Shown: piece after piece, positions 43,205-51,134 of the stretch
Position numbering within the stretch: the first letter of the stretch is position 1
How the letters are laid out: each line of letters starts with the position of its first letter
Assembly (NCBI RefSeq): GCF_020687805.1
Contig: NZ_JAJEWQ010000001.1
Location: 203,092 to 267,091, forward strand
Direction of reading: 5' to 3'
DNA length: 64,000 nt
Source of the DNA: Planctobacterium marinum
GTDB lineage: Bacteria; Pseudomonadota; Gammaproteobacteria; Enterobacterales; Alteromonadaceae
Translations under genes and position numbers: made by a program
The notes under the pieces: model-generated
Told to the model about the DNA's origin: nothing
The model's input: the letters and a program-made list of their open reading frames with translations, nothing else
Database searches by the model: none

Positions 43205-43954
43205 TTACTGCCTGTAGGATAAAGTCAACGGATCGGCGTGTTCCTGCAGTGATAGCAGGACTTTCTGTGGCGTATCGACAGCAACGAGTGTGCCGTCAAT
43301 TAACGCTGCGCGTTGACAATATTGTTCGACAATGTGCCAGTGATGCTCCACCATGATGATGGTATTGCCCTGCGCGTGGTACTGCTTCATAATTTCCAAC
43401 AAGCGTTGTTGACCTGACTTGTCCACACCGGCCAGAGGCTCATCCAGCAACAAAACATCAGGTGATTGCAGCAGGGCGCCACAGATCAAAACCCGTTGTC
43501 GTTCTCCGGTAGACAGGGTGCCCAGGCGTTTGTCGGCAAAATCTCGGATATCAAAATTTTCCATGCCTTGCAGGATGCGCTGGTTGGGTTTGTGCCGCCA
43601 CCATACCGGCCGGTCTTCCAAAACCATGCGTAAATAATCCAGCACAGTCACCGGCAGCGTTGATTCAAATGGCGCTAATTGTGGCACGTAGCCGATGTTT
43701 CCTTTGTGCTTTCCGGGCCAGGTATAACTGATGGTGCCCCGGTGTGGCACTATTCCGAGTAGCGCTTTGATCAGCGTTGATTTACCGCCGCCATTGGGGC
43801 CAACAACGCCAACCCAGGTGCCAGGATCGATAGTCAGAGTGACATCTGACAACAAAACACTCTGATTGACTTTGACACTTACCTTGTCAAAGGCAATGTG
43901 CGGTGTCGTGGTTTCTTTTTGTGTTATAGCTTTTGCAGATACCGGAATATTCAT
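43205..43954 (-). CDS. Metal ABC transporter ATP-binding protein (ZnuC/FpvD-like)
   Basis: The 249-residue ABC ATPase has Walker A GPNGGGKST, signature LSTGERQRVLICGAL, Walker B VLLLDEPLAGVD, and switch His in IIMVEHH. It is the energy module for the adjacent ABC-3 permease. It starts a few bases after the binding-protein stop. Nothing unusual in length or motifs. Confidence 0.95.
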   Translation of the reverse strand: MNIPVSAKAITQKETTTPHIAFDKVSVKVNQSVLLSDVTLTIDPGTWVGVVGPNGGGKSTLIKALLGIVPHRGTISYTWPGKHKGNIGYVPQLAPFESTLPVTVLDYLRMVLEDRPVWWRHKPNQRILQGMENFDIRDFADKRLGTLSTGERQRVLICGALLQSPDVLLLDEPLAGVDKSGQQRLLEIMKQYHAQGNTIIMVEHHWHIVEQYCQRAALIDGTLVAVDTPQKVLLSLQEHADPLTLSYRQ

Positions 43955-43959
43955 GGCGA

Positions 43960-44847
43960 TTACCGTACCTTTGCGCGCGCGAATTCTATGGCCGCCGTCA
44001 AACTTTCTATATTGTGGCGCATTTCATTTTCCACCATCTCTCTGGTGTATTCGCCGTGCGTCATATGGGAAAAGTGGAACACTTTGATGCCGGTTTCTTT
44101 TTCAATGACATCAATGTAGTCATTGCTCATGTTTAACTCGGTGAACAACACATCTATGTCTGTTTTTCGAATTTCATCAATGGTTTGTTGCAATTGTGAT
44201 GCGGTGGGTTTGACGCCATGAGCAGGCTCCACGACAGCGGAAACGGTCAGACCAAACTCCTGCAACAAGTAGCCATAAGCGTTATGGGTACTCGCGATTT
44301 TCAGATTGCTGACATCTCCGGTCAGCAACAATTGTTGCAATGGCTGTTTTAAATTCCTGAGCTTTCTGGCGTACAGAAAGGCGTTTTTACTGAAATACTT
44401 TGCATTTTGGGGCGACAAATCACCCAGCGCTTTGGCGATACTGTAGACTTGTCGAATTGCCGCATCTATCGACACAAATGTATGCGGATTTGATTTTGAT
44501 TCATTACCCAACAACGGAACGTCTTTGTTGGCATATACCACCGTTAAATCAGGCGGATTGATTCGCTCTACCGCTTCTATCGCAAAATCATCGTGACCAA
44601 TACCGTTCACCACTAGCGCATCAAGCGTATTCAGCCGGGCAATGTCCGCCGGGTTGAGGGCGTAATTGTGCGGGTTAAATCCGGTTTTTATCAGCGGCAA
44701 TACGGTGGCTTTATCTGCTACAACGTTTGCAACATAAGAATAGTAGGGGTGTAAACTCACCCCAATGGTTAATTTCTCTGAGTCTTCTTGTGCTAAACCC
44801 TGGCGACAGAAAAAACAAAGCAATAATATCAGAAGCTTGTGTTTCAT
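43960..44847 (-). CDS. Metal ABC transporter substrate-binding protein (ZnuA/FpvC-like)
   Basis: The 295 residues have a signal peptide ending RQGLAQ. It is a cluster A-I binding protein: SLHPYYSYVANVVADKATV, then probable metal ligands His60 (GFNPHNY), His122 (SNPHTFVS) and His188 (STHNAYGY), joined by the long backbone helix in the centre. The His-rich loop typical of ZnuA is absent, which is more like Mn/Fe binders and FpvC. It leads the four-gene ABC set in the order binding protein, ATPase, permease, second binding protein. Confidence 0.92.
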   Translation of the reverse strand: MKHKLLILLLCFFCRQGLAQEDSEKLTIGVSLHPYYSYVANVVADKATVLPLIKTGFNPHNYALNPADIARLNTLDALVVNGIGHDDFAIEAVERINPPDLTVVYANKDVPLLGNESKSNPHTFVSIDAAIRQVYSIAKALGDLSPQNAKYFSKNAFLYARKLRNLKQPLQQLLLTGDVSNLKIASTHNAYGYLLQEFGLTVSAVVEPAHGVKPTASQLQQTIDEIRKTDIDVLFTELNMSNDYIDVIEKETGIKVFHFSHMTHGEYTREMVENEMRHNIESLTAAIEFARAKVR

Positions 44848-44871
44848 AATTTCTCTAAGGTTGCGGACCGT

Positions 44872-45360
44872 TTAATGCGGGTCACCCGTTACGGGTTTCC
44901 AGTTGCTGCCATGCTGGCAAAAGTGTGCCGCTGTATTGAGGTCGTTTTGAGCTTGTGTATCGTGTGCATGATCATCCTGTAGCCATTCAACTTGCCAGTC
45001 ATGCTCCGGTTTTTTTATCAATCTGATTTGCACGTTGCCTTCCATGAAAACGAAACAGTTATCTGCCTCCAAAAATCGGTCACCTGACAGAAATGGCGTG
45101 ATACCCTGAGCTGTTAGCGCTTCAAGCGTTACTTTATCTCCAACAATTTCCAGTTCCTGCATCAGTGCGATTTCTGAGCCAGCATTGGCCAATTGAATAG
45201 CGATGTTGCTGAAAGCTTTGGGTAACTTTACCGTCTTTGTGGCCGGATTACGTGTTAACAAAAGTAACAGGCTTGCTATCGATATGACCGACATGACGCC
45301 AATAAAAAAAGCGCGATTTTCCAGCTTACTGCTGTGTACAGGGACGATTTCTTTGATCAC
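44872..45360 (-). CDS. DUF6162-like single-pass membrane protein
   Basis: The 162 residues have one transmembrane helix (about 17-36) and a periplasmic domain with LEIVGDKVTLEALTAQGITPF and a His-rich end (DDHAHDTQAQ, AAHFCQHGSNW). Similar small anchored proteins lie next to FpvCDEF-type transporters. The start is GTG at 45360 with only a weak Shine-Dalgarno. The histidines could bind metal. The family assignment is from general pattern and context. Confidence 0.6.
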   Translation of the reverse strand: MIKEIVPVHSSKLENRAFFIGVMSVISIASLLLLLTRNPATKTVKLPKAFSNIAIQLANAGSEIALMQELEIVGDKVTLEALTAQGITPFLSGDRFLEADNCFVFMEGNVQIRLIKKPEHDWQVEWLQDDHAHDTQAQNDLNTAAHFCQHGSNWKPVTGDPH

Positions 45361-45376
45361 TTACTTCACTTCGGTA

Positions 45377-45709
45377 CTAATTGAGCTCAACATAGTCAAA
45401 TTCGGCGGGGCTTTCGTGCCCCGGGTCAAACTTAATGTAAAATTCCATCTCAGGAGCTTTAATCTGCGCACTTCCGTCTGAAGCGGTTTTAACCTTATCT
45501 AACAGTTCGTCGTCGTAGGAATAAACCCGCAGTTCAACTTCACCAGCGAGACTGGCATCACTGTATCCGGCTTCGCAAGTGATCAGCGAATTATCGCTGG
45601 CATCTTTGTTACAGGCTAAAGTGGGGTAGTGGGCATAGGCTGCACCCGTCATTAGCGCAGCGCAGCTTGTGACCCAAACCAGTAACCCTGATAAACCGCG
45701 ACTATTCAT
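45377..45709 (-). CDS. Small periplasmic protein of unknown family
   Basis: The 110 residues have a signal peptide ending GAAYA followed by HYPTLAC, again a mature N-terminal His as in the DUF4198 proteins here. The mature domain of about 84 residues is beta-rich (GEVELRVYSYDDELLDKVKTASDGSAQIKAP) and resembles a single Ig-like NikM/DUF4198 repeat. Two Cys probably form a disulfide. It overlaps the DUF4198 stop by eight bases, showing close coupling. Confidence 0.75.
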   Translation of the reverse strand: MNSRGLSGLLVWVTSCAALMTGAAYAHYPTLACNKDASDNSLITCEAGYSDASLAGEVELRVYSYDDELLDKVKTASDGSAQIKAPEMEFYIKFDPGHESPAEFDYVELN

Positions 45710-46526
45710 AGATCACTTCAAAAGCAAAATAGATTCGGGTTCTTGCAATGTCAGCTTCAGGATCATGGCTGGGTTGTGAGTGAATCACTTTCATCATGTA
45801 TCGGCCGCCCTGATCAAGGGAAAAATTAACATCCCCGTTATTGTCACTTTTCAGCTCCAGTGCCACAGGCTCTTCGCGGTATTGCGGGCCTTCGAGTTCA
45901 ACCGTGACGTCTTGTTCGGCGATAGGTTTACCGTCGAGTAATAAACGTACTGTTAAATCTTCCCCGGTGACAAAATCGGCAGGGTGGGTAACCGGAACAA
46001 GTTCAACGCCTTCGTTTTTGGGTGTCAATACAGCCTCGGTTGGGGCGTTGTTGGTGACATAGGACATACCAATTGTCATGTATCTAACAGTTTCCGGATT
46101 TTTAGCATCTTCAGGAATGGACGCCATTAATTCGGTCTTGTTCATGCGCATACGTTTGAGAGAATCACGCTTGCCGATGGTATAACTGGAGTGGTATGAC
46201 GGACCACGCCAATATTCTAGTTTTACCGTACCATCACCTTCTACTGGCAGGTCAAAGGTAGAACGGCGGGCTCCCTTATAAAAAGCACCGCGATAGCGAA
46301 TTTCCTTACCGTCAGTACCAAAAATTTTGACGCCTTCACTGGGCATAGAAAAATCAGAACGGTAGGTTGTATGAGTTGCGGTTATATCAACAGGAACCGT
46401 GGTGGACTTGTCACTATTGAGGGTAAAGTAGTCAGGCCAAATGTAGATATCGTGTGCATTTGAAGCAGAACTTAACATTGATCCAACGAGATAGCTGCAG
46501 GCCAGTACCAAACGTTTGGTTTTCAT
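45702..46526 (-). CDS. DUF4198 periplasmic protein
   Basis: The 274 residues have a signal peptide ending SSASNA followed by HDIYIWPDYFTLNSDKSTTVPVDITATHTTYRSDF, the classical DUF4198 start with an N-terminal His. The C-terminal Ig-like domain has GEDLTVRLLLDGKPIAEQDVTVE and NNGDVNFSLDQGGRYMMKVIHSQ. These proteins accompany metal and siderophore uptake systems. The ATG overlaps the DUF2271 stop (TAATG). The paralogue at 30903 belongs to the divergent operon of the same island. Confidence 0.9.
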   Translation of the reverse strand: MKTKRLVLACSYLVGSMLSSASNAHDIYIWPDYFTLNSDKSTTVPVDITATHTTYRSDFSMPSEGVKIFGTDGKEIRYRGAFYKGARRSTFDLPVEGDGTVKLEYWRGPSYHSSYTIGKRDSLKRMRMNKTELMASIPEDAKNPETVRYMTIGMSYVTNNAPTEAVLTPKNEGVELVPVTHPADFVTGEDLTVRLLLDGKPIAEQDVTVELEGPQYREEPVALELKSDNNGDVNFSLDQGGRYMMKVIHSQPSHDPEADIARTRIYFAFEVIYE

Positions 46527-47005
46527 TATTTTTCACCTATGGTTAGAGTGAGACCACCGAGTTCGTTTTCAGGGTCAAAGTGGTAAGTGTTAACAGAGTC
46601 GGTTAAATCAATCGCCTGTTTTACCAGTGTGCGGCCACCATCTTCTCTGACAACTTCGATATAAAATGTGAATGCTTGTAATTCAGGTAACTGAAACGTC
46701 TCGGAGTATTTACCCGGACCTTTCGTCGCGCCGGTAATGCCATCAGCTGTTTCGCCGTAACGCCCCAGTTTTCGCCACCAACGCCGAATGTCGACCAACC
46801 ACTTGTCTTTGTCGGCGCGTTTTAAGTGCCACAGCAGCAATGTTTCTTTTGACTCCTTCGCTTCCAGCCATATGGCGACATAGGGTGCGTTATAGTTAGC
46901 AACATTAAACTCGGGTAATTCGAAATCAACTTTCAGTGTCGCTGCACTGAGTGACGAGCTTACTGAAAGTAATATGGCCATCAGCAATGATTTATTGCGC
47001 AACAT
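46526..47005 (-). CDS. DUF2271 periplasmic protein with flavinylation motif
   Basis: The 159 residues have a signal peptide (MLRNKSLLMAILLSVSSSLSA) followed by one DUF2271 domain: VDFELPEFNVANYNAPYVAIWLE, DIRRWWRKLGRYGE and REDGGRTLVKQAIDL. It contains DGITGAT at residues 88-94, an exact match to the D-x-x-(S/T)-G-A-T motif on whose final Thr (here Thr94) ApbE places FMN. It is the first gene of a ten-gene minus-strand run down to 39314, with a Fur-box-like site upstream. Likely a periplasmic one-flavin electron carrier. Confidence 0.85.
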   Translation of the reverse strand: MLRNKSLLMAILLSVSSSLSAATLKVDFELPEFNVANYNAPYVAIWLEAKESKETLLLWHLKRADKDKWLVDIRRWWRKLGRYGETADGITGATKGPGKYSETFQLPELQAFTFYIEVVREDGGRTLVKQAIDLTDSVNTYHFDPENELGGLTLTIGEK

Positions 47006-47090
47006 TATTTAACCTTACTGCTTTGCGTTTTAACAACGGGGTAGTTTTGAGGGGGATATTTAAACGCGAATAACAATAATTTACAATAGG

Positions 47091-47112
47091 AAATGCAAAT
47101 AATTATCATTTG
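47091..47112. promoter_or_regulatory. Fur-box-like site upstream of the DUF2271 operon
   Basis: On the minus strand the sequence starting GATAATTATTTGCATTTCC matches the Fur consensus at about 13 of 19 positions, and it shares AAATGCAAAT with the Fur site at 31732-31750. It lies about 85 bp upstream of the DUF2271 start. Confidence 0.6.
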
Positions 47113-47216
47113 TGTGAGTTGGTTGCTGGCTTAGACTCTAATGGCTTTGTTTATTGTTTGCTATGGATAATGGTGTCGATGATCTGATGCGATGAGAAAT
47201 TACCCGCGCCATAACG

Positions 47217-47244
47217 AAAAATGCCCAGATGAAAACATCTGGGC
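47217..47244 (-). terminator. Rho-independent terminator downstream of the cyanophycinase-like gene
   Basis: GCCCAGATG and CATCTGGGC form a perfect 9-bp stem with a four-base loop. On the minus strand five T follow. It lies about 260 bp beyond the stop at 47500. The rest of 47006-47499 holds only the Fur-like site and a small GGCTC/GAGCC hairpin. Confidence 0.7.
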
Positions 47245-47499
47245 TAGGGGAATGGCTCATAAAGAGCCGTGCGCTAACTAAAATCTGTTGTCGGTAAGCA
47301 ACGAATCGCTGCTAAAAACTGTCCGGAGGATCATTAGTGTAGCGCAAAGTCCGGTCAATAATAAAGTTATAATTCAAAAAAACTTTTTATATTTTATTTC
47401 AAATACCTAAAGCCTGGTCTGGTTAAGTTATGCACAACTATTGTTTATTTATTAACAAGCTTTTCCACTGCCCTGAATAAATTGTGTACAAGCTGTGTG

Positions 47500-49278
47500 T
47501 CAGTTTTCTACACCAAATAAGAGATTGCGATAACTACAACCCTCCAGGTCAAATGCAGTGATTCGATGGAAACGTGTATCGTCGCTGGGATTAACTAACC
47601 AGGCTACATGGTTTACTGTCCAACGGTGAAACTCCTGGGTTCCACAATTTACCGCCACCTGACGTCGAAATTCACCTTGTTGGGAAATTGGCACCAGGGT
47701 TTTAACATCGGCAATCACACTGTTTTTAGCCGTTTTAAAGGTAATCATATTGGTGCTGTGTTCAAATTGGACCGATTCACCATGCTTCAGGTAATGACTT
47801 AATCCAATTATCTGATGTTTACCCGCCTGGGCTTTAAAAATGGCGTTTTGCATATCGGCTATAAACACGCCTCCAGCACCGATAACCTCAATGTCAGTGT
47901 GGTTTGGCGAGCTGACATTAACTAACATTGCGCTGTTTTCATCAATGCCAAATCCGTATCGCGTTTTGGTAAACGCAGCTAACATTGCAACCCTGCCATG
48001 CCGGTCTCGCTCTGAAAAGTGAGTGTCAACAATACCAGTGGTAAACAATCCTAACCCACCCTGAGGGTGATAGGTGAGATCATCTTCTAACAAACCGAGT
48101 GGGCAATTTTGATCCTTTTCGCAACCAAAAGGCGCAGGTTCCAGGGCAAATGCTCCTCTTATTAATGCCACCTCAGAGGTCCCCCCGGTGATCATGGGAA
48201 TGGGTCTGCCCTTGTAGATACCACCAGCCATAACTGCTGCACCAGCACTGGTGCCAGCGACGATGAGTTGATCATTTTTTATGTTTTGTGCAATGAAATT
48301 GCCTAGCGTTACGCCACCACCCAGGTCTAAGTCCATACTGCGCAGTGTGCGTAGTTGATCGCCACCATTGATAAAAAGACCATGAGCCTGAGCTAATTGT
48401 TCACGGATTTTTTCCGGGTTTTGGCAAACAGCGAGTTGTGCGTCATAGGCCGCCTCATACAACCGCTGGCGATCGTATAACTGATGGCTGGCTTGCAGTT
48501 GTGCCAAATCTTCACATCGAAGGTCGGTGTTTACCAGGGTCGCTAAACTTTGGTCCAGTGGCAACCAGGTAACGGTAACATTCTCGTTTGGAAGCACTGA
48601 CACGGCGGCCTGTTCCAGAATAGTCTGATAATAGTGAATAGCGGCAAAATGATCCCTGGCAGATGCTGTGCTAAACACCAGGTTTAACGATCCATCATGG
48701 TTTTTTTTGCCGGCAGCCTGCTTTATAAAGGTTTCAATTATGGCCTTACTGGCCTGGTCTTTTGACGCGTTGAATTTGATGGTTTCATCAGTTTCTGAGG
48801 CGATTTGACTATAATCCAGAATCGCATAATAGACGGAATTAGGGAGATTATTAAACAGCGCCGCTCCATCAAATGCCTGGCTTACCTTAGCAAAGGCGTT
48901 TTTCATTGCGGACGGGCTGTCAACTTTCATTGGGTTTGCATAAAAATAATCAAACGCTGAATTTAATTGCAATTTGGTATTCGCTGCTAATTTTGTGTAG
49001 CCCGGAGTTTCTGCAATTTTTGACAGGGTTTCTCGTGCTAAATAAAATTGACTGACTTGGGCGTGGGTGTCATTAAATATCAGGTTATTGCAGTGTTCCG
49101 GGCTCTTTGAACTACACAATTTAAGGCCGCCACCAATAAGCATTAACTGATGGGAAATGTCTTTATTTTCAGTGGCTTGGGGATATGTTTCGACGGTGTT
49201 TTGTTGTCCGGTGGCGAAAAGTGAATAACTTAAAGTGGCGACAAAAAAGAGTACTGAGCGTAGATGTTTAAATTTCAT
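47500..49278 (-). CDS. Secreted cyanophycinase-like peptidase (family S51)
   Basis: The 592-residue protein has a signal peptide (MKFKHLRSVLFFVATLSYSLFATG). The S51 domain is recognisable by GLFINGGDQLRTLRSM, nucleophile VAGTSAGAAVMAG (Ser344), GLFTTGIVDTHFSERDRHGRVAML and GFGIDENSAM. It is much longer than intracellular CphB (about 270 aa) because of an N-terminal insertion of about 250 residues and a C-terminal beta domain; extracellular CphE-type enzymes are also extended. Cyanophycinase cuts the Asp-Arg polymer to beta-Asp-Arg. ATG at 49278 is preferred over 49311. It is divergent from a transporter and isoaspartyl dipeptidase, which supports this role. Confidence 0.85.
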   Translation of the reverse strand: MKFKHLRSVLFFVATLSYSLFATGQQNTVETYPQATENKDISHQLMLIGGGLKLCSSKSPEHCNNLIFNDTHAQVSQFYLARETLSKIAETPGYTKLAANTKLQLNSAFDYFYANPMKVDSPSAMKNAFAKVSQAFDGAALFNNLPNSVYYAILDYSQIASETDETIKFNASKDQASKAIIETFIKQAAGKKNHDGSLNLVFSTASARDHFAAIHYYQTILEQAAVSVLPNENVTVTWLPLDQSLATLVNTDLRCEDLAQLQASHQLYDRQRLYEAAYDAQLAVCQNPEKIREQLAQAHGLFINGGDQLRTLRSMDLDLGGGVTLGNFIAQNIKNDQLIVAGTSAGAAVMAGGIYKGRPIPMITGGTSEVALIRGAFALEPAPFGCEKDQNCPLGLLEDDLTYHPQGGLGLFTTGIVDTHFSERDRHGRVAMLAAFTKTRYGFGIDENSAMLVNVSSPNHTDIEVIGAGGVFIADMQNAIFKAQAGKHQIIGLSHYLKHGESVQFEHSTNMITFKTAKNSVIADVKTLVPISQQGEFRRQVAVNCGTQEFHRWTVNHVAWLVNPSDDTRFHRITAFDLEGCSYRNLLFGVEN

Positions 49279-49640
49279 GTAATCCGATAATTGTGTCAAA
49301 TAAGTTGACATTGAACCCGATTCTCAGTACCTATTCAAAGGATATTTCAACTCTTTGTATCTATTGTGGTGCAAATTGGAATGATGACCTGAATAAAAAT
49401 ATGATGATAAAAAAAGCAGTTTCATTTTCTACATACTTTTATCAAAGCTTTTATTTGTCGGAGTGGTTCGACGAATAGCTTTGAGTCCTCTTTTGCGCAA
49501 TACAGTCTGGCGTGGTGGCATCTTCTATTTGATTGCAAAAACAATACTGACAGCTGAAAGCGCGCACTTCCGAATCCAGTGATCTATGTCACTAAAATGA
49601 CCTAATATTATCTGCAACGACCTTTACCGCGGATTTGAAT
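49279..49640. promoter_or_regulatory. Divergent intergenic region between cyanophycinase-like gene and yfcC
   Basis: These 360 bp hold no convincing gene; the short frame at 49293-49478 overlaps the peptidase gene start and has no ribosome binding site. The region should contain promoters for both directions. No clear operator palindrome was found. Confidence 0.4.
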
Positions 49641-51125
49641 ATGAAAGACGAGCCCAATCTTGCCACAAGAATGCCTGATGCATTTGTGATTTTGTTTTTT
49701 GTTGTGCTGCTTGCAGCACTTATGACTCATATTGTGCCTTCGGGGTATTTTGAGACAGCCGAAGTAACAAAAATCGTCAATGGTGAAGCAGTCAAACGAA
49801 CACTCATCGTTCCCGAAAGCTTCAGGACTGTCACTGATAGTCAGGCTGGTGTAGCGGTATTCAGTGGTGGCAGTGAGCCTGGATTCATCAACTATGCGTT
49901 TGAGGGCATGGTGTCAGGCGATCGCAACGGCTCAGCTGTCGGTGTGGTGGCATTCATTCTGATTGTTGGTGGGGCGTTTGGCATCATCATGCATTCCGGC
50001 GCTGTGAATAACGGCATCATGGCTTTGATAAGACGTACCAAAGGCGCTGATGCGGTGATCATCCCCCTGATGTTCTTTTTGTTTTCATTAGGGGGCGCTG
50101 TTTTTGGAATGGGTGAGGAGGCCATCGCATTTTGTATTGTACTGACACCATTAGTTATTGCTCTGGGATACGATGCCATTACAGCGGTGTTGATTACCTA
50201 CGTTGCTACCCAAATTGGGTTTGCTACATCCTGGATGAATCCCTTTAGCATTGCGATTGCGCAGGGCATTGCAGATATTCCGGTGTTATCGGGTGCCGAT
50301 TTCAGGATTGTAATGTGGGCCGTGTTTACCAGTGTGGGGATCGTTTTTACGATGCGTTATGGCGCTAAAATTAAAGCAAACCCGGAAGCATCCCTTTGTT
50401 ATCAATCGGATTTTCACTTTAGGCGGCAACACGATTCTCAGCTACAGGCGCAATATGGCATTGTTGATACACTGATTCTGTTGACATTGCTGGCAGGCAT
50501 TGGTTGGGTGATCTGGGGGGTTGTGGTTCACGAATATTACATTCCACAGATTGCCACGCAGTTTTTTGCGATGGGGCTGTTGGTGGGAATTATCTGTGTC
50601 ATCAGTGGCCGCATGACGCTGAACCGGGTTTCTGAGTCCTTTCAAACCGGGGCCAAAGAGTTGCTACCCGCCGCACTAATCGTCGGTATGGCAAAAGGGA
50701 TCGTACTTTTATTAGGGGGCGATGATACCACAAGCCCGTCTGTATTGAACACCATTTTACATCATGCAGGTAGTGCCATGTCGGGGGTTAGCGATGTTGG
50801 CTCGGCTATCTTCATGTATGTATTTCAATCAATTTTTAATTTCTTCCTCGCTTCAGGTTCTGGCCAGGCGGCACTCACTATGCCTCTGATGGCGCCATTG
50901 TCAGATTTGGTGGGCCTGTCCCGGCAAATCGCAGTTCTGGCATTTCAACTGGGCGACGGATTAACCAATATTATTATACCAACGTCGGCATCGTTAATCG
51001 GTTGTCTGGGTGTGGCGCGCATGGACTGGAGTACCTGGGTCAGGTTTGCCTGGAAGCTCTATTTAATCTTCTTTTTGATGTCTGTGGCCACCATGACTGT
51101 TGCCGTTTTGATTGGTTATCAATAA
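49641..51125 (+). CDS. yfcC: YfcC family transporter
   Basis: The 494-residue inner-membrane carrier has about 12 helices and belongs to the DcuC/YfcC-like family. Features are MPDAFVILFFVVLLAALMTHIVPSGYF at the start, GGAVFGMGEEAIAF in the middle, and LASGSGQAALTMPLMAPLSDLVGLSRQ and GDGLTNIIIPTSASL near the end. YfcC homologues are annotated as basic amino acid or dipeptide carriers without firm proof. Being in one operon with an isoaspartyl dipeptidase, it probably imports beta-aspartyl dipeptides. ATG at 49641 is used rather than the TTG six bases upstream. Confidence 0.88.
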   Translation: MKDEPNLATRMPDAFVILFFVVLLAALMTHIVPSGYFETAEVTKIVNGEAVKRTLIVPESFRTVTDSQAGVAVFSGGSEPGFINYAFEGMVSGDRNGSAVGVVAFILIVGGAFGIIMHSGAVNNGIMALIRRTKGADAVIIPLMFFLFSLGGAVFGMGEEAIAFCIVLTPLVIALGYDAITAVLITYVATQIGFATSWMNPFSIAIAQGIADIPVLSGADFRIVMWAVFTSVGIVFTMRYGAKIKANPEASLCYQSDFHFRRQHDSQLQAQYGIVDTLILLTLLAGIGWVIWGVVVHEYYIPQIATQFFAMGLLVGIICVISGRMTLNRVSESFQTGAKELLPAALIVGMAKGIVLLLGGDDTTSPSVLNTILHHAGSAMSGVSDVGSAIFMYVFQSIFNFFLASGSGQAALTMPLMAPLSDLVGLSRQIAVLAFQLGDGLTNIIIPTSASLIGCLGVARMDWSTWVRFAWKLYLIFFLMSVATMTVAVLIGYQ

Positions 51126-51134
51126 GGATTTTTA

